NCBI GenBank assembly: GCA_951799445.1
Contig: OX637290.1
Span: 22,562,987 to 22,626,986 of the forward strand
Direction of reading: 5' to 3'
Source: Pseudisothecium myosuroides
Lineage: Eukaryota > Streptophyta > Bryopsida > Hypnales > Lembophyllaceae
DNA: 64,000 nt
Part shown: positions 10,903 through 23,613 of the stretch, in pieces
Numbering within the stretch: position 1 is the first letter of the stretch
Layout of the letters: each line of letters begins with the position of its first letter
Position numbers and translations under genes: made by a program
Notes under the pieces: model-generated
What the model was told of the DNA's origin: nothing
The model's input: only the letters and a program-made list of their open reading frames with translations
The model's database searches: none

Positions 10903-12083
10903 TAATTAATCATATCTTCATTGAGTATCACCTTCTACTTTATGATTTTTTTAAGGATGAATGTGGAACCCTTTTTTGGATACAACTATTACACATATAT
11001 TTTCAATCCATTTTCCAACATATTGACTAAATTCATAAATTATAGGATACACATATTTTTTTCTTCTAAAAATGTTGAAAGACAAATCTTCACCTTGTAA
11101 CTCAAGCCTGTGGACTTTCCTAGAGCAAATGGAGAACCAAACTACAATTATTGTTGGGACGACAATTTAATATTCAATTCCGATTGCTTCCCATAGTCCA
11201 ACGCACTTCTAATTAACTCAACTAAATGAATTTTGCAAGGTGTATTGCTATCAATCGAAGTCTACAATATCCATCCATACCTTAAGTTAGGTTGTTTGTT
11301 TTGTTTTTTACATTCAGAGATCTCTTGGACCATGCTTCTCTTGGTCACATTCTTGGTACCATTGGAAAGCCCTGAGCAGGGAGGGGTGCACAGGCTTTGT
11401 TTCATCGTGTTTAGACCTATGATACAAGAGTTATGGTGTTTTGATTTATTTTTAATTAAAAAATTAAAAAATTACTTTTACTTTTATTTTGACAGTGACA
11501 ACGGCACGAGGCACACTATTTTTATATATTTCAATATAGCTTGAACTCTACTATTTCATACTATTTTTTTGGATACCAAGGGTTCTAATCGGTAGTGTGT
11601 TCTAAAACCAACCGTCCTCTTGAAATCAACCCTATAAAAAGCTATTGAATGGATATTGAATGGTCCTTAAATGGACCACTTTAGCCATTGATTGAATCGG
11701 AAAAAAAAAATATTCTTTATTGCAAGAGCGAGTCATTGGCCTTGATTTCCTCAAATCACTTTTAGAAGTTGCAAGTGGACGCATTTTTGGACACCTAGGG
11801 TCACAAATAGGTACTTACAAAAGAAATCTTTGAAAATTCATAACTAATTCAAAAATACTTAAAAAAATATGAAACCACTTGTGTTATATTGGCATCTATT
11901 TTTTCTTTCATTGAAAAATGAGTTAATATTTTTGTTCATGCAAACCTATGAAAAAGGTGGACTAGTCCTAAAATGGTCACTTTTAGAGCAGACTACCTTA
12001 ACCCGTCCGGCTCCTAGAGATGCTGAGCCGAGAGAGAAATCACCAAGCCTTGCCTGTTTTGTAGCCTAAGTTGAGCTTACATT
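10903..12083. other. Intergenic, no gene seen
   Basis: AT-rich. 11590-11998 contains weak similarity to the AGGTAGGAGG-ended MITEs found at 31659 and 32110 (for example CTACCTTA near 11993-12000) but no intact ends. No coding pattern is apparent. Confidence 0.5.
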
Positions 12084-12109
12084 CACTACAAGAGAAAGGG
12101 GTGTTTTAA

Positions 12110-12279
12110 GTGAGTTTTTAAGTATAGTCTTAGACATAAGATTATAAGTAATGACCTTTAAGGAGATTTTCAGCATAATTTTACTAGAAATCATATGGAT
12201 TTCTAATAAATTTTTCTGAAAATCTCCTTAGAGGTCATTATTTATAATCTTATATTTAGGACTATACTTAAAAACTCAC
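12110..12279. mobile_element. 170-bp foldback MITE nested in the CACTA element
   Basis: Two 64-nt arms are inverted with about six differences: the outer 20 bases GTGAGTTTTTAAGTATAGTC match perfectly, and the arms end at GGAGATTTTCAG. It is flanked by TTAA (12106-12109, 12280-12283). TTAA is palindromic, so a TA duplication with ends AGTGAG...CTCACT fits equally well. It entered the target duplication of the neighbouring TTAA element, so it is the younger insertion. Confidence 0.85.
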
Positions 12280-12283
12280 TTAA

Positions 12284-13204
12284 CCCCTAAAGGACCGTTT
12301 GTCCCCTTGGGGGACAATTTGGTCCGGGTAGGTTCCTATTGTTTCAATTTGTAGTAAAAATTTTTGGTATTTTTTGAGGTTGTGTAGTTTTACAAGAGCT
12401 TCGTGGATATCTAATTTTTATTTAAATCGGTGCCGAGGAGTAGAAATTATGGCACAATAAGCCAAAAACGGAGATTTGCCGGGCAACCAAAAAAATCACA
12501 AAAAGTCAAAATAATTTTTTTAAATTTTTTTCCTAAAATATTATATTTTTTTCTACACGTGAAGCTTTGATTCATTCAATTTGGACTTGTGATGAAAAAG
12601 TTATGGACAATCTTAGTTTTTTGGGCAATCTAAGCATCTTCTTGAAAAATATCCTATAGGATTCATTTTTGAATGCATTTTTTACAATTTTCCAAAAAAA
12701 AGTTGTTGGACATGGTTAAATTTGCTTGCTAGAACAATCTCACCGTTGGGATTATTGTATTTCAACTCCATCTTACAGTTATTAATGGTTTAGTCTTTCC
12801 TTCATTCTTGAACCTACTTTTGCTTAACAATTTTTTAATGAGTGAAAATTAAGGTTTTTTTTCCTAAATTTTTTTTCCTAAATTCCCAACTCAAATATGC
12901 AACATAAAAAGTTAAAAAATCAAAATCAGTAGTACAAAAAATTTAAGTTAAAAAGATTCAAAGCCAAAAAATCTAATCATAGAAGGTGTAAAAAAACTTT
13001 TTTTCTTCACTTTGGATGCAAATATTTTGCAATCAATGTGGTCAAAGTTTCTAAAATTTCTTCTATACGTATTTATACTAGTCTAGTATAAGATCCTACG
13101 ATTAGATATGCAAAAAAACAATTTTTAAAGTTTTTTGCTCTTCGCAATAGAAATGGCAGTTTCAAGTGTTGTTTGATGGAAAAAAAGCCTCCGTCCTTTA
13201 GGGG
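12284..13204. mobile_element. TTAA-type element T2, 921 bp
   Basis: It begins CCCCTAAAGGACC and ends with GTCCTTTAGGGG, flanked by TTAA (12280-12283, 13205-13208). It contains the block AAAGTTATGGACAATCTTAG near 12597, shared with T1, T3 and T4. It has no transposase-sized frame. Confidence 0.85.
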
Positions 13205-13230
13205 TTAAAACACCCCTTTTTCTTGTAGTG

Positions 13231-14087
13231 ATTGTGCACGCAGCTCAAGCGATGGTGAACTAGCCCTTCTTCCGATGATGGAGAGAGAAGATCCGTGAAT
13301 CTGGAAAGATTCTGCTGCTAGAAAACATGTAGGCCAACATGAGCGTAATGTAGGTACTGTGCATCAAGGGGTTGTATTTGATTTTTGGACAAATGGTTAT
13401 GTGGCCTTTCTTCCAAGAAGGTTCTGAGCTTCATCGCTCATTCCTTCTGGGGGTTTGAATTGAAGGAGGCCAATTTAGAATATGGAATTTTGAATATGCA
13501 ATTTTGAATATGCAATTTTGAATATGTAATGTTTGTATGCAATTTTTGTATATGCTAGTTCTGGACGATGGATGAAATGAGGTTTTGGAAGCATTGTGGC
13601 AACAGTGTATACGGTCTAGCATTTTTTAACACATTTACCCCCTTTTTTTCCATAAGCTTGAAGCTGCACATTTCTATTTTTTTTAGGAAATTGGGCATTT
13701 AATTGCCTAAAAAAGAAACCCTGCTGTGCATTGATCGATCATCCCCGATGACGGAAGAATTCTGGACTTGTCTTAATCAAACAAGTGCATTGTATCGGGC
13801 CGGGCGAGTTCTCCTGCCAAGGAAGGATGGACAGACACAGGCCTGTTCAGAAGGCTCCGAGGTCTGCAGTAAGTAGGACTCCGTACTAACTGAAAGTCTT
13901 TGAACTTACTAGTATCTATCGGGTAGTGTGATTTTCATCCCATATCCATCCAGATGCAGCGCGCTGAACGCACCTCAAAAAATCTAATGCGTTTATGAAA
14001 ATTGGAAGCTCCTTTCATTACGGATATTTTTAAAAGAAGATTTTTCTTTCTGGTGCTCAAAAATCTCAAAAGAATTCCACAGTAAGT
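13231..14087. other. Intergenic, short tandem motif only
   Basis: 13484-13540 repeats GAATATGCAATTTT three to four times. Otherwise I see nothing coding; this is the 3' flank of the tRNA gene. Confidence 0.5.
14059..14071 (-). terminator. RNA polymerase III T-tract of tRNA-Ala
   Basis: On the minus strand TTTT (14071-14068) and then TTTTT (14063-14059) follow the tRNA 3' end by 16-25 nt, the usual Pol III stop signal. Confidence 0.65.
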
Positions 14088-14160
14088 TGGAGACGCCGGG
14101 TATCGATCCCGGTACCTCTCGCATGCAAAGCGAGCGCTCTTCCATTTGAGCTACACCCCC
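14088..14160 (-). tRNA. tRNA-Ala (anticodon UGC)
   Basis: The 73-nt gene starts GGGGGTGTAGCTC and ends CGTCTCCA. The acceptor stem pairs over seven positions and keeps the G3-U70 wobble pair that identifies alanine tRNA. The anticodon loop contains TTTGCAT with TGC as anticodon. The A box (TAGCTCAAATGG) and B box (GGGATCGATACCC) are present and there is no intron. The same bases give a misleading open frame (AQMEERSLCMREVPGSIPGV), a known artefact of tRNA-Ala genes, which should not be annotated as protein. Confidence 0.95.
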
Positions 14161-14898
14161 ATGCCCGTGGGAATTATGCTTGCAGTTACACCGCCGAAAC
14201 CCCGTAGCTGTTGGAAAGATTCCGGCATGATATTTAAGTTCAAAAATCTCATCTTTGAAACATTGCGGATCGATTGAAGATATTGTTTCCTCCGTCTTCA
14301 TAAATATTACTGAAACATCACACTATATTTGTGCCAATTATTTCTGCACATACTTCCTGTAGCAAGCAAACACAGGTATACAAAATACTGCTCCAGATGT
14401 GAATACAGAGCTCTTGTCAGGTAGAATTTGCCCAGACAGCGGGCAAAGTCTTAAAAGGCTAGCAAAGATTGACCAGAAGACAGCCAGGGGTGGGGGTCTT
14501 CTCGAGATGTATAAGAGGCAGCAAAAGTTTCGCCATGTAAGACTTCAAATGGTCAGAACATGGCTGGTTGTCAGGGGCATTACTGACATCAAAAAAATGT
14601 TAGGATATGAAAACCTAAATTGTCTTTCACTCGGACGTTCAGTTTAGCAAACAAGGTAGCCAGTAAAACAGAAGTAGAAACCCACTTCTTTTGGGAGGCC
14701 GGCGAGAATCGTGAGTCAGCGAAGTAAACCATGTGACCATCTCAAGTTGATTTGGCTACATCTTCCACAAAAAGTGATGACCTGATGTACAAGGTGCAGA
14801 GGTGGCAAAGCACTCAACAAAGTTGCCTTTAGTGTACACTCACACAGATGATTCACCTTTTTAAGTAGTGTGAATTTCGATAAACGAAGCCTAGGGAT
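14161..14898. other. 3' flank of the helicase gene
   Basis: The stretch between the tRNA 5' end and the helicase stop codon. It would include the helicase 3' UTR. No separate gene is recognised. Confidence 0.5.
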
Positions 14899-17800
14899 TC
14901 AAATGTAGAGCGAGTTGGCAAAGATGATACCACGTCGTATACTTTCACTCCCAAGCGCAAACTTATTTTCCAAATCAGGATTTCCTATAGCCTGGGCAGC
15001 ACCACGCAGCTGTACAATTCAAGCCAGTAACACAATTAATATTTACATTTAATCGCAAATTAGGCCCCAAAGCCTGAGCGGATTCCTGAACCGATTTCAA
15101 TCATCACATATAAAGTAGGTGACAAATCATACCTACACCACTATTTCCTTCGGTTGAAATACCGCCGAGCTAAGATAAAATAATTTTACAGCAGGCTGAC
15201 TGTAAGTACGGGAATTGACTTCCAAGCAATAAAATTCAACTATATAGAGCTCAGCGGATTTCAGAAACTCTCTCAAACATACCTGGTTCAGAAACTCGTC
15301 AAGCCTGCGTGCAGCACGAATAATGCTGCCTTCGAAAATGTCCGTCATCTCACAAATTTCAGAGAATGAGGAACCCTTCAATATTGAAACAAACAAATGT
15401 TAAAATTCTTTCTACGGACAAAACTTCGCTCATTGCTCAAGAGATTCCTCGCCTTCTTCTAATATTCTATCATTTGCGATCACAATACTAATTGGAAATT
15501 GGAAATTGTATTGCGACACAGAGAATCAAAGTAAAGAGATTGACTAGCAGAAACCTACACTAAGTAGAACAGATTCATTGATGAGACATGCCATTTCCAT
15601 TCAACAAGGTAAAAGATGGTATTAAAAGTTGTATTCCAAAGAAACACCAACCTTTGACCAGCTGTAGATGACATCCATCAAAAACGGCTTAAATGATTCC
15701 GCATATTCTTCAACATCCACCTCCAGCTTGCATTCTTTTTGAATCTGATACACACCAACCCAAGTCAATCCACGTGGAGATATCTAGAAGCTTTGCAAGC
15801 GTCACAAACAACTGGTAATGCTTCACAACCTCTCGTGATGGACGACAGTGTCCAGACAATAGCACAAGAGGAATGCCAATAAAACGTCTAACAGAGATGT
15901 CATGAAATCACTGGAAGGGAGAATCAATTTGTCAAGAAGGCCTAGCAAATATCCAAACCAACAACGCAATCATACCTCTGCAAGCTGTTTCGCTGTTTCC
16001 TTGAGCTTTTCTAGCGGCCATGCAAGTTCATTCTTCAACCGCACTTGTTCATTCGATTTCTCAACTGGTAGAAAACAGCTTGCTATGGCCACAACTTGGT
16101 GATGATCGATGTCGTTAAATAAACCTGCTCCAACAAAGCGAATTTAGACATGACCAAAATAAACAATCAAAATGAACAAAATAAACGATCAAAATGCATA
16201 GGCCAAAAGAGTACCATTAAACATGAGCTCGGTCACAAGAAGCTCATCGGCAGTATCTATGAGACAGGCAGCACGACCCTTCGTTTGTACAACACCGTCA
16301 GCATTAATATGTCCAAGTCGCTTCAGTACCCTGGACCTGTTTTTCAATTCTTCCCTAAATTTTTGCAGCTGTCAAGATCAATATTCAATATGTAAGCATA
16401 CACCAACACACAGTCAACATGCTTAAAAACAGCATAGCTGTAAGAAATAGATATATTTGATAAGCATAGTTTAGGCAAGCACGAAGTCAATCAAACGCAA
16501 CAGCTGTAAACCAGAAACAGGTAAAATTCTATGGAACTGTCCTCCTAAAGATTCTAAAAAAGGAATGAATATTGAAGATTTGCAAACCTGCGAGTCTCGC
16601 ATTCTAAGTTTCAATTCGTCAATCTCTACCATGAGTTCAGCCTTCCTTTGAAAGGCAGCAAAGCAATCTGCCTCTTTCTCCGACTGCAGGTTCCAAAACC
16701 CAAAATAGTATCAGATGCGCAATCATGACATAAACGTTAAACTGATATCGAATTAGAAGGTAAGAGTGCTCCATCTAAGTGTTCATACTACATTCTATGA
16801 AACTGGAAAGTGCTTCAAACAGGCAGAACAAATACTCCGTCCAGAAGGAAAAAAATTAACTACGACATCTGTTGCACACAAGGAACCTATTGATCGCAAC
16901 AATTAAATGGAACCACTGTACAAGAGATTCCATATATTCTTATCCGTATACCACAAGGATCCCTGTGCACCTCTTTCATGTCGCAACAACTTATTAACTT
17001 CATCCAGATATACTAAGAGCTTATCTGCTAGAGCGAAAATCTAACGCACATCCTTCATAAGCAGTCGACATCACACCTGAAAAAGAGGGTGAGCAAGCAG
17101 CTTCTTTTCTTCAATCTCTATCTCCTTGACTATCTTCAAGAAGTTCTCGTCATCAATACCCATATCCTACAAGTCAGGACCACGTGTTACTGATAAGAGA
17201 CATAAGAGTTCTTGGAATAGGGCTGTGAAGATGTTTCTAACTTAAGGTTTTCCTGACGTAGACCAGAAAAGACATCCCTGGAGACTGACAGAGCTCTGTA
17301 AGTTTGGCAAATTAACAAAAAAGGAAACATAAAACACAAGCCTATTTGGATCTGACATGCATCGATTCCAAGAGCAAGTGACAGCATGCGAATCCTCCTA
17401 AGCAAGAAAGCACTCCAACCTCAATCGGATCGAGCTTGGGGAAGCCATCAGGGAAGCGACGCCTGAGCTCATCGACAGCCATAAGAACACTTTGGCGGGC
17501 CTCAGGGGGCCTAAGGTCGTGCGGAGCTGCAACTCTTACGGCACTGATAGCACAGATCAAAGGCATGCGTACAGGGACCTTCACAAACATGCAAACATAC
17601 AGATTTCCCATCATTTACCAGACATGTAAAAAGTAACACAATGCACCACTACAAAAAGCCTCGCACTCAAGTGAAGTTGCTGAACTGTCAATATCACCAA
17701 CAAGACCTTAGAACTCTAAACAGCCCATTTCAATATAATGGAAGAATTCTAGTTAGCAATATTCTGCTTTAGTTATCGTCCAGAGCAATAGCATGCTCTG

Positions 17801-20800
17801 GTAATCAGTGAATGTAGCAAGGAATAACGTAACCCTCACTTGGACCCGAGCGACGATCAAACTCGTGACACGAAATAGACGCTCTTACCACATGCATTTC
17901 CCCTTTCTCTCCTGGTGGGCATGGTCTCGGTCTTGGTCGCTTCCCTTCTTGAATTACTCCAGACGCACAGTGCAGAAGAACATCTACAATGTAAGAACTA
18001 GCTGGAGCACTGGTCAATGCAGACGAGATTGTTCCCTGATTAGAAGTGGGTTTTTTAACTACATGCACGACCACTCCCCAACCCCACTCATCTGCTCCAT
18101 CCCTGATCTTGACCTACACAGGTGCAGAAAGTATTTTATAATACGATATAGATTATCCAGAGCTCGACAAATGACCTGCCACAAGGTCTGTAGGAAAGGC
18201 TGAAACCAGATAAATTCGGTCTATAAAATGAGCAAGTTTGCCAGACCGAGTTTGTGCTGCCAGAAACACCAGAAAGAACTAAAAACTGTAGCTCCAACAA
18301 CTTGAGCCATTTCAACAGTACAAGTTCAAAATGCACTGAAGTACAGGCAAGAAACAATAGAGAGCGATGGAACATCTTCATTGCAGCACTGCTAAAATGT
18401 ACACAAAGATAAATGATGCATTACCAGTCTTCCAGGTTTCAAAAATAGAATTACACGTTCAGGGCGCAGAACTTCTGACATCATCTGCTTTTCCAATTGA
18501 GCAAGCTTTATTCTTAGTGCATGATACTCCGCCATAGAAGCCTACAAGCACATTTTACCAGTTTAGATAATTCCACACTGCAAAACATGTCCAATTATAG
18601 CATTCATAAACAAATGAAGTAGATGCAGATATACAAAGCAAATAATTACGAAAATACTTCCCTGAGACGTCCCCCCCAAGAGTGTTTCGCATTCATAACA
18701 TGTTGTTCAACAAATGGCACGAATTAACGCTGAACTAAAGTTAAAGATACATCCGTACATGAGATACTTCACACATTGAGTTCTCATATTTTGACATACC
18801 TCCCCCGCAGAATCAATTTTCGAGGCTTCAGCTTCCAACTTCTTTATGTCTTCTTCAACCTTGGGAAGTGCCTAGAAACCACAGAGATCTCATTTTCAGT
18901 ACATCACGCTTAAGGAACCTATACTTCATGACCAAGAGTTTCTATACTACCCATTTTACAAACGGAACACTGCAACAAAAGGACAAGCTAGCACCAACAC
19001 GTAGAACTGAAATAAAGATGATGATTACCTTGTCATGCTGGAACTGGTGGAATGAATGACGAATAACATGCTCAGAGTTGAACTGTCCTTCAGCACGGCT
19101 CATAAGATTCAGAAGTGAGTAATAACTAAGACGGAAAGTGCTAACTAAAGGAGCTGCAGTTCCTTGTATCATATCCTGGCATGTTTTCATTTCCATCTGC
19201 ATGGTCAACCACACCTTTTTAAGGTTAGAGCGTTGTAGCTATCTATTCCCAAGTACCAAAATAAAAAAAGTAAACACATTTCTAGACTTAAAGCACCAGA
19301 GACCTCAAATTCAGAAAGACTCTCCAACCTATTGCGATAACATAACCAGCGCACTGACAAACATAAAACAAAAGAGCAGCAGCTCAAATAACAGACCTGG
19401 CTATCGATCATGATTATGCAAATGCCACGTAAGTCCTTTCCTCGTCGTCCTGCTCGTCCACTCATCTGCACCAACACAATGTTCTAGGTGACCATATGAT
19501 TTTCAAGATACATTTGCAGTCCCGAAGAAAACCTACATCAGAAGCTGTTCGCAAAGAGGTCACGTGCGAGTAAAACCAGTCATGTCTCAGCAGGACATTG
19601 CGCTCCAGAGCAAAAGTGGTTCATTTCAAGAAAATCTCGAAGATAACTGTTGATTCACATCACACAAAATCCAAATTCACACAGGGGAAAAGACCTGAAT
19701 ATATTCTCCAGATGACATCCATCGGTGGCTCTGTCCATCCCATTTCCGAACATTTGTAAACACAACTGTTTTCGCTGGCATATTTAATCCCATTGCAAAC
19801 TGCAAAATCGAAGTCGATCAACATTATGAATTATATCTTCATATCAAACTTGTACAATGGCAGGAGTGAGAATGAAGAAAACAGGGACCACCACCCTTGT
19901 GTAAGAAAGAGCCTAACCGAGCCTTACCGAGTGGGCCACGTATACTTAGCTCAAAATTGCTAAATTTCGGTTCAATGAGACATCTACGATACCTTTGGAA
20001 CAGTGTAGAATTTCTAATTCTAAGATCATAAAGAAAAAGCGTGTGAAAGGCATAGAGAGTAAATCATTCAGTGCTAAGGTAGGGCTATTAGGTTTGCGAG
20101 TGAACTCCCAATCTCTGTAAAAATAGTAATGACAAAATTTTGCAGAGAAAAACTTACAGTTTCAGTGGCAAACAGTGCTTTGCAAAGGCCTTCTTGAAAC
20201 ATAAGTTCAACAACTTCCTTAAGGATGGGAAGAAGGCCCGAATGATGAACACCGATGCCTCGCTTTAACAGTGGCAATAGCAGATTAATTGCTGGAAGAC
20301 TCCGATCTTCCTCGTTCAGCACCTCAACAGCTTTCTTAAATATATCTTCAATAGCCTCCTTCTCATCATCTGTGTTGAAGTCCAGCTTTGCCATGGCGGT
20401 AGCATATTGTTCACACTCTCGTCGACTGAAACTAAAGACAATCACTGGCTGAAATTTTCGCTCCATTATCATCTGAAAAACAAAGCGAACTCATGAAGCT
20501 TAGTCGAAAAGGTCATGATTGCTTTAAAATCCAGTACCCTTTTGTTGCATCTGTAAACTGAAAATAGAGACACATAACAGTCCATGTGTCTTGAATACCA
20601 AAAACTTGGTTCAAGAATTTAAAATATGCAAGGGTAGCATAAACTACAGCCCGATACATTGATAGTTCCAGTCATGAAAAAACTTGGAACAAAAACTAGA
20701 CAAGCCATGATACCTTGACAATTTTGTAAATGTCGTTGCCTGAGCCAGTTCCTTTATCTCCCCCTCTACCACCTCTTCCACCACCTCCGCGCCCACGAGC

Positions 20801-23613
20801 TCCTCGTCCTCCACGGCCCCCGCGTGTACTAGGGGAGTCTATTTCATTTCCGCCAACATCTTTCTTCTCAAAGGTAGCCTTTAATTTATTAAAGCTTTCC
20901 TCCTTGAAATCCCCTTTCTCATCTACTACAAGATAGAGACCTGAACCGCCCATAGGAAAAGCATAGTGCTGCAATGGCGTAGGACGGAAGTCCGTGTATA
21001 CTACGTGACATGGCTGTTTGTGCAAGTAGCATATCCATTCAGCAAACTCTGTAGCATTGGACATCGTGGCTGAGAGGAACACCATCTTGATTTGAGGAGG
21101 AAGAAAAATTATGCTCTCTTCCCAAACGACCCCCCTCTCCCGATCACGCATATAATGAATCTCATCAAAAATAACCCATGCAACTTCTCTCAACACTTCT
21201 GAGCCTCTGTAGAGCATTCCACGCAGAATTTCTGTCGTCATCACAATGCAAGAAGCATTTGGTGAAATTGTAACATCTCCTGTCATTAAACCTACATCGG
21301 TAAATTCCTCGCTCAACTCCCTAAACTTCTGGTTGCTCAGAGCCTTCAACGGAGAAGTATATATGACTCTTTGCTTGTCACGGAAGGCCATTGCAATGGC
21401 ATACTCGGCAACTGCTGTCTTTCCTGCAGAAGTATGGGCTGACACCAGCACTGATTCGTCTCGTTCAAGACAAGCAACTGAAATCTCCTGAAAAGGGTCA
21501 AGAATGAAAGGATAGGTCTTTGCTCTAGGGCCCGTGTAGATAGGACTGTCGATTGTGCCGTGGATTGCCTCATCTTTACAAAGCGTAAACCCTGAAATAG
21601 GCCAAGACCAAACGATCCCAAATGGTCAGATCCGTTATGAATCTACAGTCTTCGGGTTTGAAAACTAAATGGTTTAAAGAGAAGAGTAAAACCAACCAGA
21701 AGATTCTCTTCCTCATACAGTAGCAGATTGGCCTGACTAGAATTGGAAAGGGTCGGGAAATGTTGTACTTGCACAAAAATGTGAACCATGTGAACGCAGA
21801 ATTCTATACACACAACTCTATTACCAAAAAAGGACGACAGGCTGCCTCAATTCTTTCGCCAAACAGACCGCCATCATCCTACTAATTGAACTCAATACTA
21901 CACCAGCTGGTCTAAGTTGGGGCAGTATTGATGATCTTGGTACTATATGAGTTCGGAAAACATCAATACTGCTCAACTTCTTCCCAACCTAATCTCAGAC
22001 CAGATGAAACCCTGAGACACTGTAGAAAATCAAGATTCCAAAGTGAAGAACATCAAAAGTTGGCACATGGTTATACCAGTTCCATGTGCCACGGTGAAAT
22101 GAATGCAGCCGTCAAGAGGTCAGCTGTAGGCCTCCAGCATGCTTTCAGACACCAGCCTGACACTGCACATGCGCAGTTCCCCCCCAGAGCTATTACAATC
22201 CGCTATTCAATCAGACGATCAAGACAATAAACAGCGACTACACTTTTCCAAGCAGCTAACATAGACACGGCATGTCCATCTCAAACCCAATGTCAATCCA
22301 TTCAATGCCATTAGACAGTTCACACGTATGCTGCGCGAGTATATATCGTCCCAAACCTTCATGACTCCCTATGTCCAGACACGCAATTTAATATAACCAT
22401 TATGTCCAGGTTCCGACACACTGGATATTTGTATCGGTGCACAAAAGATTCCCGACAGGTTTTACAATATTGTAGATAAGAAGAGAACAGCCTTCTACCT
22501 CTGATCATCCACTCTATCGATAAATAAAACCTTTATGACCAAAAAGAAACCGCGTGCCATGTATCCTTGCCACACATTACAGCAAAAACTGAAACCAGAG
22601 AGGATAATAAATAGTGTACATTCAAAAATCGATCCGTGCTAATCATCAATTTTTCGACAACTTCTCAACCGAAGGAAACAAAAAATACCCCAGACTAAAA
22701 CCTCAAGGCACAGGCTGACAGCATTCTCTAAAAGAAGAAACTGATGCTATTAAGTAGCTTGAAATAGGTTGAAAAGAGGTGACTGGTGCTAGTCAAATAC
22801 CCTAAACCATTCTCAAGTTTCACAAAGAATAAAATCCTTGCGGAGATGAAGTAACTGGACAAGGTAGAAGTTCACTTTCGGACCTTCAAACCCGACATCT
22901 ACAGATCCTCTGTATAAAGTAATGACGATGGACCACAGTAGCCGAGAAACTGGACTTCCTCAAGCAAGACTTGAAGGATTTCCATGGTTCCATTAGGGAT
23001 ATCTCTCGTAAATTTATAAAGACTGCTTGGCTTCAACGAAGGCAGCCTGTCCAAACCCTCCATTTACTAAAGCTCGCCCTATTCGCAAGAAAGAGGAGAA
23101 GCAGCATAAGCACATAGATTCTACTGAAAAGTATTAGATTATTGCCAAGGTGAAGCAACCGGATAAGAAATATAGGTAGAAGTTCACTTTGGCACCTTAA
23201 ACCGACATCCCCAAGTCCTCTGTATTAAGGAGTAACCTAAAAAATGAAACTCGTCGAAAAGGAGGCCGTCCTCCAGCAGGACGCCACCGTTCCCCTAGCT
23301 CCATTAGGAATCTCTCTCATAACGATAGCTCAGCTTCAAAGAAGACACTCTGCCAATCCCTAAATTCGCTCGATTTGCAAAATCCTGGTGCGGAGGAGAA
23401 AAAAAACAAGAAAAAAGACTAACGGCACACTGACCGTGCTTAAGTGAGCTAACCTGGAGGGAGAGCAACCTCATGAACACACGAGCGCGCAATAGTTCGC
23501 CGCTTGGCCTCGGGCGCTTCTTCGTCCGTTGCAGCTGGAGCTCCACCATTGCTCGCAGGCTCCGGACTTTTCCTCTTCGGAGTATCATTCTCAGTCCCTA
23601 CCGCGCCCGCCAT
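14899..23613 (-). CDS. HEN2: Exosome-associated DExH RNA helicase, MTR4/HEN2 family (17 exons, 1017 aa)
   Basis: Unwinds RNA and feeds it to the nuclear exosome. Exons: 23454-23613, 20714-21591, 20158-20472, 19695-19799, 19397-19465, 19029-19196, 18800-18871, 18425-18541, 17889-18113, 17420-17578, 17077-17166, 16588-16683, 16215-16368, 15976-16124, 15652-15744, 15283-15375, 14899-15009. All junctions are GT-AG and in phase, giving 3054 nt. Motifs: AHTSAGKT (105-112), DEIH (196-199), SAT (227-229), [10 protein letters not shown] (486-495), then an arch region with a KOW-like segment ([13 protein letters not shown]) and a C-terminal helical part ending [14 protein letters not shown]. The start [10 protein letters not shown] and the [17 protein letters not shown] entry match the family. 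An Arg/Gly-rich linker (about 310-335) and [11 protein letters not shown] favour HEN2, the nucleoplasmic paralogue, over nucleolar MTR4. The subfamily is the less certain part. Intron 1 is 1.86 kb; the others are about 90-500 bp. Confidence 0.95.
22842..23401. repeat. Tandem duplication inside helicase intron 1
   Basis: About 260 bp at 22842-23102 recurs, diverged, at 23144-23401. Shared runs include GGTAGAAGTTCACTTT and TCCTCTGTAT, CATTAGG.ATCTCTC, and ends in GAGGAGAA. The copies are direct and lie just inside the first donor. Confidence 0.7.

Larger units (their letters stand above)
12084..13230. mobile_element. CACTA (En/Spm-type) nonautonomous element with nested insertions
   Basis: The left end CACTACAAGAGAAAGGGGTG and the right end reversed, CACTACAAGAAAAAGGGGTG, are classical plant CACTA termini extending 26 bp to a TTAA. 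A perfect 3-bp target duplication, ATT, flanks the element (12081-12083, 13231-13233). Between the 26-bp ends there is no CACTA sequence of its own. The space is filled by a foldback MITE (12110-12279) and a TTAA-type element (12284-13204). Confidence 0.88.

Noticed and set aside
13993..14301. A 102-residue open frame on the minus strand containing AQMEERSLCMREVPGSIPGV
   Set aside because: It is the translation of the tRNA-Ala gene, a well-known false protein.
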